Of a DNA stretch of 64,000 nt, positions 32,102-42,500 are shown one piece after another. Source of the stretch: Brachionus manjavacas (lineage: Eukaryota > Rotifera > Eurotatoria > Ploima > Brachionidae); NCBI GenBank assembly GCA_019054805.1, contig JAHQIY010000005.1, positions 5,935,501 through 5,999,500 of the forward strand. Direction: 5' to 3'. Below the pieces are notes generated by a model that saw nothing but the letters and a program-made list of their open reading frames with translations, ran no database searches and was not told the origin of the DNA. A program made the translations under genes and the position numbers. Position 1 is the first letter of the stretch; each line of letters opens with the position of its first letter.

Positions 32102-32827
32102 ATGTCAGTACGCAAAAAACTTGTTGTTGTTGGTGATGGTGCCTGTGGAAAGACTTGTCTTTTGTACGCTTTTTGTAAGGACCAATTCCTAGATGAATAT
32201 GAAGTCACTGTATTTGAGACCTATGTCACTGACATTGAGGTCGACGGAATTAAAGTTGATACATTTTAAATAATATCATAAAAAATGCTTAATTTTTTCT
32301 TTTAGATTGAGCTTGTTCTTTGGGTAAGCCAAATTCAGTTAATTATTTGAAAAATAAGTCAATTAAGAATTTTTAGGACACTGCTGGCCAAGAAGAGTAC
32401 GAAAGACTCAGACCATTAAGCTATCCTGACAGCAATGTTGTCTTAGTGTGCTATAGTATTGACAATCGCGATTCTTTAGAAAATATATATGAAAAATGGT
32501 ATCCAGAAATCAAATATTATTGTCCAAAGATTCCAATTATTTTAGTTGGTAAGATTGGCATTAACGTTAAGGTTAATTTATTGATTAAAATTTTTTCAAG
32601 CAAACAAAAAGGATTTAAGGCTAGAACTAAAAAGAAGCATAGATACTGAGGAGGGTGTTAAAATGGCTGAAAAAATAGGTGCTTATGGGTTCTACGAATG
32701 TTCGGCAAAGACACGAGAAGGCGTTAGAGATGTTTTTGAGACAGCTGCATCAGCATCTTTAGTTTATCTTAAGCCCAAAAAGAGCCTCAAATCAAAGCTA
32801 GCCAAGACTAAATGCCGCATTTTATAA
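32102..32827 (+). CDS. Rho-family small GTPase, four exons
   Basis: Exons 32102-32254, 32306-32323 (18 nt), 32377-32548 and 32601-32827 give 189 residues. The three introns are 51-53 bp, all GT-AG. Motifs: P-loop GDGACGKT (11-18), switch [26 protein letters not shown] from residue 58 (switch II), ANKKDL (115-120) in place of GNKKDL, ECSAKT (147-152), and the C-terminal CAAX box CRIL, whose final Leu predicts geranylgeranylation. Lys-rich residues before the box would aid membrane binding. Against RhoA the segment after NKKDLR is about ten residues shorter, so most of the Rho insert helix is missing. Switch I has EVTVFET where RhoA has VPTVFEN. The protein acts as a GDP/GTP switch for the cytoskeleton. 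Rho subgroup membership rests on [14 protein letters not shown] and the C-terminus; a divergent paralogue is likely. Confidence 0.92.
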
Positions 32828-33821
32828 ATTTGTAAATTTCGACTATTTTTGTAATAAAATTTCAATAAAATTTTAAATGGCTCAGTAAGACTAATCAATA
32901 ATGGTCAGGTATCTCTTTAAAGGGTATGTCATCATCACAGCCATTCTAAGCAAAAATGATTTTTAAAATAATCCTATGCTTTGAAATTTTAAATTCTATC
33001 AATCAACACTTTTAAGACACATTTTTTTTTATTTTTAAAGTCAAGGAAAAAGTATAAGGATATTTTTTATCAAATGCTGAAATTTTTGTCTTTGAAAATC
33101 AAAAATTAATAATTAACACAAATTATTGTAATTTTTTTATCACTGCACTTATGTCTAGAAATGTTGTATTTGCACAAAATTAATAATGAGTTTCTGCATT
33201 TTCAACATTTACTAAGTGAATATAAATATTTAGTAACAAAAATTTTACATTTACTTTATATTTTAGTCATACGATCAATGAAGGAATGAAAATATCCTAG
33301 TGCAATTTAAGCCTATTATACCTTGGTGAAACAAAGTGCTTTTGAACTGTTTATTCTGTAATTGATTCAAGTTAAATATTATTTTCAATAGACAGAATAT
33401 CAGAAAATCTTTAAGTTACTTAGATAAACTTTCTGAAGTATCTATTCACTTTAATAGTCTTAATCATTCACTGGATGATTTAAATTTTTTTTTTTTAAAT
33501 CAAATTTACATGATAAATTAAAAAGACTATCAACAGAAACAGAGTTGATAAATATTTTCTAAAATTTCAAATTTCTTTGTTAAATAAAAAATGCAAAAAA
33601 TTGAAAATATAAAAACTCTAAGTTTTGCTTCTTTTTCAAAATGATTATACACTGTGTTGCAAACTAGAGAAAAACATATAAAAATTTTTTCTTTTATTTT
33701 TCATTTTCATGAAATTTTATTCTTAATCTTTGATTTATAAGAATATTTTCATAATATGTTTTTATATTATTTTTTTAAAAAATTTTAAAAACTAATCAGA
33801 ATTATTCTCAGAATTTAGATA
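32828..33821. other. AT-rich stretch 3' of the Rho gene
   Basis: AATAAAATTT near 32851-32873 offers poly(A) signals for the Rho gene. Otherwise nothing recognised. Confidence 0.5.
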
Positions 33822-33853
33822 CTGAAGAAGGCCACTTTTGGTCGAAACGCGTC
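33822..33853 (+). ncRNA. Hammerhead-ribozyme-like core (retroelement relic)
   Basis: CTGAAGA (33822-33828), a hairpin that can pair GGCC with GGTC, GAAA (33844-33847) and then CGCGTC ending in a GTC cleavage triplet follow the conserved order of a type I hammerhead with a minimal stem III. Such motifs are known from Penelope-like and related retroelements. Stem I pairing around it is weak (three pairs after a mismatch), so this copy is probably degenerate. Confidence 0.5.
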
Positions 33854-36520
33854 GATCATTTAATATTGGAAAAAATTTATTTTTATAAAAAAAATTTTTA
33901 ATTAATTTTTATAAATTAAAAAATTATTTTATAAAAAATATATCTTTTTTATTCAATTATTACTTTATTTGACAAAAGCAATCAATAATTTAAAAAGTTC
34001 AGTTTAAGTTAATTCATTAATTCAAATAATAATAATTTTATTTTTCAAACAAATTATAAATTTTAAAACATAAATTTGTTTTTCTTTTAAAATTTATGGT
34101 TAAATCAATCAAAAACTTTAAACCTATTAAAGTTCAATAAGCAATATTTTAAAATTTTAAATATGAAAATAAAATTGACATAACATGTCAAATAGTTGCT
34201 AGTAGAATTTTTTTATTTCTCTATTTTTAAAATAAAATGTAACATCTTATCTTTTGATCTTTTGATCTTGATCTCAAACTTCAATTTGATCCCAAAAATC
34301 CACTTAACAAAAAAAATTTTTGTTTTTTCACTTTTTAAATACCTAAGAATTTTAATCAAATTTTGTACTTAAATTTCCTCTACTTAAATGTTGAGTTTTA
34401 GCCTTAAGTCGAAATCAGAATTTTTTTTTTTAATTTATGTTGGTTAGATCACAAATCATATCTCTTGATGTGCGTGTTTAATCGATGATGCACAAAACAG
34501 AGAACAAATACTATAAAAATAACATAAATTTAATAAAATTTGAGTCTTTATTTAAAAAAAACTAATTACTACATTAAGCTTCAAATTAAAGCACATGATT
34601 TTTATTATTTTAAACAGTCCCTTTAAATAAAATAAAAAACTCAAACATCTTTCAAATTTAAAATAAATTGAGGCAATCTGAAGTTTATGATCAAATTTAA
34701 ATTTCAAATTATAAGAACACTGTAACATTTGTTATTTCATGTTACACAGTGAATATTTAATTTTTTCTAATTTTTTTACCAGATTATCATAAATACGGTA
34801 AAAAACTAGCTTATTGGGTGATTATTGAAGAAAAAATTCCCCAAATTATTTTTTAGAATACAAAAATTATTTTTTAAGTTTAAAGTATTAAGTTCTTTAC
34901 TTTACTTATTAAAGAAGTAAAGTAAAGAACTTAATATTTTAGAACATTAATGATGAAGGAAAAAACCATAAACGTAATTGTCCTTGAAAATCAAATTTGC
35001 AGCTTTAATATTTTCATTTAAATTCTTTTTACGTGAATAAAGAATGTCTGATATCTTCATTTCGTTGACTCTTTATTATTAATAAACAAATCTTAAATTT
35101 AAAAATTAAGAATTTTAAATTATTTTTAAACATCTGTAATAACCTTTATTTAAAAAAAAATTGAAATTTAACAAAATTGAAATTTTCTAATTAAGTTTTT
35201 ATTGATTAAATTCTGTTTTTTTTTTCGATAATCGAGAGAATTTACATATGCATTAAACAATAGCAGTTATTACATAAACTTTGATTTTAGAGAAATACAA
35301 AAGAAATATTAATAGAAATAAGATATTTTTTTTAGTGTTGTTAATATTATTTTATACTTATGTTATTTGTTTTTTTTTCAGTTGAGAAAATATTTGGTCT
35401 ATTTAATAAACAATCTTTAAAAGAGCGAAATAATTTTGAATTTAATAATGCTTTTATTCTTCCTGCGATTTTGAATACAACTAAATTATACATTTAGTTA
35501 AGACAAGACTTTGGATAAGGGTAAAAACAATCTATTATATAAAAATAATTTTATTTTTATTTTTTGTATTTATTTCTATTAAAAATTGTTTTAATGAATA
35601 TCATATAGATAAATAGACAATTTTAGAGAGATAAACTCCATGTTGTCTCGAAGCAAGGCCTCATATAACCTAAATTTTTTTTACCCGAGAGGAGAGAGGC
35701 TCGGTGGTCCTGGAAGGAACGATTAATTAGAAGAAAAAAAATAAAAAAGAATAAAAATGGTTTAATTTTTTGTATATGAATTAAAAAATGTATCCTCTGT
35801 TGAAATAACATTGCATTGCAATTGGCAATTATATTTGAAATTTAACTTTCTGGTGAAATAGAACGAATTTAATTTAAATTTGAAAAATTGAAAAAAAAAC
35901 ATTGAAAATTCTTTTATAAACTTTAAATTTTAATTTAGAAATATAAATTTAGCCATCGAGTTGAATGATTGATAACTAAAACATTGATCAAATTTTTTGA
36001 GGATTAATTTAGTTGTGACAATTATGGCTAAAATAATCTTAACTAAATGATATTTACAGTATGTACAGCTTAACTAAGGCTTCTGAAGGATATCTATTGG
36101 CGTCGGTCTAAGAATTCCTTTGCAGAATAAGCCCTCACTTATTTGAGGGGCAATCTTAACGAGTTTTACAAGGTCTGCTATTAGAGGGTTTACTAAGAGA
36201 CCTTGTAAAATAGCAATTGGCAAGTGTATATTCATCTTTCCTGAATAGGATCTAGATTAAACTGGTTCAGCATTTTACTGTTCGAGAGGAGATAGGAAGA
36301 TTTTGATATTGTTCTAAGAGGTTTTGTTTGAAAAACAGTCATGTAAAGTCGAAACCATGTATTTGTAAATATTTGTTATGGGAGTTTATTTGGAAAGGTA
36401 AAAAAAAAGAAATTGCTCAAAATCACACTTAATAATTGAATTTCTTGAAGAAAATAAATTATGGCAAGGGTTTTTCTCTTAGAAAATAATAAAATTCTGC
36501 TGAAAAAATAAAAATTTTAT
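33854..36520. other. AT-rich intergenic stretch
   Basis: No supported gene. It contains a near-perfect hairpin at 34887-34935 and, at 36063-36245 on the minus strand, a frame (HLPIAILQGLLVNPLIADLV, then KLVKIAPQISEGLF) whose composition looks protein-coding but which I cannot assign. The second may be a retroelement fossil. Bases 35650-35720 are GC-richer, without a motif. Confidence 0.45.
34887..34935. repeat. Perfect 21-bp hairpin
   Basis: ATTAAGTTCTTTACTTTACT(T) at 887-907 and its exact complement at 915-935 are separated by 7 bases. Function unknown; it may be the core of a small foldback. Confidence 0.7.
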
Positions 36521-39500
36521 TTAATTATTAATGAAGTCTTCGATGGTATCGGGTAATTTTTTGTTCTTTGTTTCAGGTACAAAAAAAATAAATAACAAAG
36601 CACTAACAGAAGAACATGCTCCGAAAATTACAAATGGCATCGGATACCAAAATAATTCACCCTTTTCAAAAATTAAAAATTTTATTTATTGTAAAAATTA
36701 ATTTTAAAAAATACTAATAGCTGAACATTCGGCGCTATAACTGCTCCCATACGAGCAAATGTTTGACAAACCGAGATCGCCGAGGTTCTGATAACAGTCG
36801 GATGACTTTCTCCAGTTATGATATAAATCGTATTGTACGTGAATGAAATTGAAAATTTTCCTAACAAAGCACAAGCTGTAACCAGAAATCCCATGTCTGG
36901 TGGCACAAACAAAACACAAAGCAATGATACACCTGTCAAAACCATGGTAATAGAATATGGAACTTTTCGGCCGTATCGCTCTAATGTAAAATGAGTTACA
37001 ATAATTGCAATTAGTTCTACAATAATCGAAAGGCCAAAATTAAAATACGGGTCCCCTACTAAATCTGAAGTGTTAAAACTTATTCCGTAATAGACCAGTG
37101 AGTTAGTTAGCCAGTTAAACATAATTGTTAGGGTTCTCAGAATTAATTTTTTTGATCTAAAAAATATTTTCAGAGTCTCTAGCGCAGATAACTAAAATAC
37201 AACCTATTTTTACTAGATTAAAAAAAATAAGAAAACAATTACGGTTGTTTCAGTCGTATCACTGGATTCCTCAATCATTTTTTCCATTTCATTTAACTCA
37301 TTTTTTCCATCATTCTGTGACGCCAATTGTTTTAAATTCTCAAGTTCAGTACATTCTTTAAGTTTTTTTTGGTTGGCACGAGCTATTTTTTTGAATACAC
37401 TATAAGCTTGAGCAAATTTTTTCTTAGTCATCAGCCATCTTGGAGATTCGGGAACAGTCCTAAAAATTGATTCATTAGGTTTTTTTTGCTGTCAAAAAAT
37501 TTACCAAAAATAAACTAAAAATGAACACATCAAGACAGTACAATAGAGGTAGAACCTTTGATAATTACGGACAAAATAGGCTAAAATTAAGACTACAAAT
37601 TCTCCTAATATGTAAAAGTAATATATTGAACTAGCAGCTGTAACTCTTTTGGATGTGCCAACAACTTCCATAGCTTTTTTCTATAATTAGTTTTATAAGA
37701 AAAATGTTTGTCTTGAAATTTACCTAAGACCACTGATACAGAATACACATTAGATGCAATGCCGCTTGCAAGTCTTATTACTGCAAATAGAGTCTGGCGG
37801 AGATCATAGTTGATCATGTCGTATGAAATGAGAAGTGTAAGACTTATGTTCAATATTGCGTTGGCCAAAATAAAGCCATAAGTTGTTTTTTTGCGTCCAA
37901 ATCTAACAAATTTTTTTAATTATGATTTAAGACCATTGACACAAGCTTACCTATCAGATAGAATACCGCACAAAATTACTCCATAAGTTCCGATAAAATA
38001 AAATGTTGAGAATAAGCTTTTTTTTGCTGAATTTTGACACACCAGATTCCACTAATAAATTTAATTAGAACTAGAGTTTATTTTAAATGGAGAGTGTTTA
38101 AGTTATTCTTAAATTTTAACACTAGAAGCACCAAAACGAGTCAAAATGACTTGTTTTAATAGAATCTAATGGATAAAAATGGATAATAATTTATTAGTTG
38201 GATAAATCTATTCAAAACTTAATTTTAATTGAGTAAAAATAAAAATTTGGCTAAAAAAAGTATCTTGCAAAAATTTTATCTTCTACTGAATTCATTCCTT
38301 TTTGAACCAGTTTTTCGTCTTTCATGTAAAGTACGCAAACTTTAATTTTTGCATTTTTTTTTTTGCTGCGTTCAACCGATAGTTTTCCGAACACACATTT
38401 TTTAGAATTTGTGCGTTTTATTCTAAAAAATAGGTGAAAAATAAAAAACAAATTTTTATTGAAAATACTTTTTTTGGACTTTTTAATAAACCTACAAATA
38501 AAAATATTGTTTGTAACAATGCAACCTTTTAATAGTGAATAGCGAAAATTCTAATTATTGGTACTTGAAGACCAATTAACTTTGATGCCTAGTACAATGC
38601 TGTCTAAATAATTAAAAATAAATGATCAATTTTTGATTTATCTTTTAACTTTTATTTATATACTGTTGAAAATGACAATGCATATTGATATAAAATGCTT
38701 AATAATTATTTTGAAACATTAAAATGTACCCAAATTCTTTTTACTATAACGATTGTTTTCAAATGCATCCTAATAATTGGCAACCGAATTGTAATAATGG
38801 TTACCAATACAACAATTTAAATAATGGTTATCAAAATAATCAATATTTTTATAATCCGAAAAAATTAATGAAGATGAGTCTGAACATGCTGCGTTAGTAC
38901 TTGCGCCTGATTGTAAAGTTTCGAAAAACGAACAAAGAATCAAAAAGTTTCTTTTGGTTGTAATTTTTCATGAGTCAAAAATCAATTAAATCATGAGTAC
39001 ACAGGTTAAAATACAAGAAGAAGATTCGATTGTAGATCTTTCAAATTTATCATTAGAAAATTATTTTATTTATAATCAATTTCTTAAAAATTTAAACAAT
39101 TTTACGTCATTATTTTCTGATGATGGTCTAAAACAACTTAAAGCTTCTTTATTTTCTTATAAGATTAATTTAAAATGTGACATTTGTAATGAAAACTTTA
39201 ATTTGAAGGAATATGTTAAAATTTGTTCGATTTGTTATAAAAATTTTCATCTTAAATGTTCTAATAGTCTTAAATCGACTGAATTGTGGACTTGTAATTT
39301 TTGTGAAAAATAGCTTACTTTTTTTTTTTAAATTAATTTACTTATTTATATTTTTTTTTATTTTAAATAAAATTTTACCAGAAACTTTGTTTTTTTACTT
39401 TTCACTCATTTTTTAGAATAAAACGCACAAATACTAAAAAATGTGTGTTGAGAAAAAAAATAGGTTGAACGCAGCAAAAAAAAAAAAATGTGAGTAAGGA

Positions 39501-42500
39501 AATTTGTGTGTAACGCAGTGACTCTCTTTTTAAATTTGCTTATCTTCATTCAAGTATTAGGATTTAAGTCAGTTTTTAAAGATTTGTATACTTTTTATAA
39601 ATATTTTATGACTCATCCATTGATTTTGTAGATAAATTCTAGTGTTGGACGCGGACAGAGCTAACCGGTCCAGAAACGGGCGGTTCATCGCGGTTGTTGG
39701 CCCGTTTATTTTGGCGGGCTAAATTTTGACCCGTTTAATAAACGTTTAAAAATAAACGGGCGGTCCAAGAAACCGTTCCAATTTTGGCGGGCGGACTCTG
39801 GCCCGTTTATTTTGGCGGGCTAATTTTTGGCCCGTTTAATAAACGTTTAAAAATAAACGGGCGGTCCAAGAAACCGTTCCAATTTTGGCGGGCGGACTCT
39901 GGCCCGTTTATTTTGACGGGCTAAATTTTGACCCGTTTAATAAACGTTTAAAAATAAACGGGCGGTCCAAGAAACCGTTCCAATTTTGGCGGGCGGACTC
40001 TGGCCCGTTTATTTTGGCGGGCTAAATTATGGCCCGTTTAATAACCGTTTAAAAATAAACGAGCGGTCCATGAAACCGTTCCAATTTTGGCGGACGGACT
40101 CTGGCCCGTTTATTTTGGCGGGCTAAATTTTGGCCCTTTTAATAACCGTTTAAAAATAAACGGGCGGTCCATGAAACCGTTCCAATTTTGGCGGACGGAC
40201 TCTGGCCCGTTTATTTTGGCGGGCTAAATTTTGGCCCGTTTAATAACCGTTTAAAAATAAACGGGCGGTCCATGAAACCGTTCCAATTTTGGCGGACGGA
40301 CTCTGGCCCGTTTATTTTGGCGGGCTAATTTTTGGCCCGTTTAATAACCGTTTAAAAATAAACGGGCGGTCAAATAACCGGCCAGATTTTTGGCGAGCGT
40401 TAATTTTGCCGGTCAACTTGGCGGTCTTAATTTTGACAAAAAACAGGAAATAAATAAAAAATTAAGCTTTCTTAATATATTTATTTTTTAAAAAAAAGTT
40501 ATTTTTTAATTAGAAAAAAAAATAAAAAAAATCTACGAAAAAAAAATTTTATTTAAAAATTAATAAAAAATAAAAATCTTATTTAAAAAAAAAAAAAAAA
40601 AATAAAAATTTTATTTAAAAAATAAAAAATATTTTTAAACGGTTATTAAACGGGCCAAAAATTAGCCCGCCAAAATAAACGGGCCAGAGTCCGTCCGCCA
40701 AAATTGGAACGGTTTCATGGACCGCCCGTTTATTTTTAAACGGTTATTAAACGGGCCAAAATTTAGCCCGCCAAAATAAACGGGCCAGAGTCCGTCCGCC
40801 AAAATTGGAACGGTTTCATGGACCGCCCGTTTATTTTTAAACGGTTATTAAACGGGCCAAAATTTAGCCCGCCAAAATAAACGGGCCAGAGTCCGTCCGC
40901 CAAAATTGGAACGGTTTCATGGACCGCCCGTTTATTTTTAAACGGTTATTAAACGGGCCATAATTTAGCCCGCCAAAATAAACGGGCCAGAGTCCGCCCG
41001 CCAAAATTGGAACGGTTTCTTGGACCGCCCGTTTATTTTTAAACGTTTATTAAACGGGTCAAAATTTAGCCCGTCAAAATAAACGGGCCAGAGTCCGCCC
41101 GCCAAAATTGGAACGGTTTCTTGGACCGCCCGTTTATTTTTAAACGTTTATTAAACGGGCCAAAAATTAGCCCGCCAAAATAAACGGGCCAGAGTCCGCC
41201 CGCCAAAATTGGAACGGTTTCTTGGACCGCCCGTTTATTTTTAAACGTTTATTAAACGGTTCAAAATTTAGCCCGCCAAAATAAACGGGCCAGAGTCCGC
41301 CCGCCAAAATTGGAACGGTTAATACGGTCACGGTCACGGTTTTTAAAATTTTTGGCCCGTTTACTGTCCGCTTGCACGGACACCAACACTAATAAATTCA
41401 TTATTTTTATTAAAAAACGAGTCAAAATGACTCTTTTTGGTGCATCTAGTAGTTTGGTGCATCTACTTGATTTTGTATAAAGGAAATTTTTTTTTATTTG
41501 AATTTAGTTTATTTAGAAAGTTATTCTTATTTTTATGCTGAAAAAAAATTGTGCTCAAATACTAATCTCTACTGCATTGAGATGATCATTTACACCGCAA
41601 TTATTACCCAGTCGAAACTGGTCCCCCTATTTTTATAATGAAAGAGGTTTAAACACTCGCCCCGTATTGCAGAGATATTTTTGAAGAATTTTTCACCCTC
41701 AGCAGGTTTTTTACCCTCGATTCTCTGCTTGCATGACTAACATGAAAATCACTAGGCTATACGAGCTGTATTATAAGTTCTTTGATTCTGTAATTTTTCC
41801 TGTAAAGCGCAATGAGCTACCATAAGTGACCTCTTAGTAGGCCGCTACTTTTATTATTCTTATTGCTATTATTATTTTGAAAAAGCATGAAAAAAGTGCG
41901 TTGTCTCAGGTATTAAAAGTTTTTAAAAGGGAATTTCTGATTTTTTTTTATTAATTAATAAAAATAATATTGTTTATTCTATCATTTATTTCGGTATTCA
42001 AAACGGTACGGTATTTCCGGTATTTCCATTTGGAAATAACACTTATTAATTGAGTAAAAAACAAAATTATGTAATAAGATTGCAAAATTTCATCATAGAA
42101 TGCATAAATTACAAAATTTATTTTTGATGCATTCACATTATATCATTTGATTACTATTAAACATCCTTTTAAAAATCAAAAGATTCAAGGCTGGGCAGAA
42201 AACTCAAAAATTCTACCAACTTGTCAGTATGGCTTCAGAAAGCCAAAAGCACCCAAGATCACATATTGAGATTAAACCAATCAAAAGCAGATGGATTCAA
42301 CCGCAAACAACTAACAGGAGCTATCTTCTTCAATCGATCTTGAGAGAGCCTTTGATAAAACATCACACAACGGTATAATTGCAAAATTAAAAGAACACAA
42401 TCTTCATAGAATATTTCTCCGATGGATTGAAGACTTTCTGACAAACCACTCTTTCAGAGTCAGCTATAATGGCCAGACTTCAAAAGATAGTCTATTAAAT

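Larger units (their letters stand above)
38120..41455. mobile_element. piggyBac-like terminal pair enclosing other insertions
   Basis: The left end, after TTAA (38116-38119), is CACTAGAAGCACC with palindrome GAGTCAAAATGACTTG. The right end near 41411-41451 is the inverted form (complement CTAGATGCACC with GAGTCATTTTGACTCG). No TTAA follows the right end. Inside lie an inverted-repeat element with a zinc-finger ORF and the foldback at 39640. No piggyBac transposase is recognisable. The pairing of these two ends is an inference. Confidence 0.5.

Noticed and set aside
40440-40635. CRISPR-like look of the regularly spaced repeats around 39.7-41.3 kb
   Set aside because: The units are contiguous about 121-bp tandem repeats in opposite arms with hAT-type ends; this is eukaryotic DNA, with no unique spacers or cas genes.
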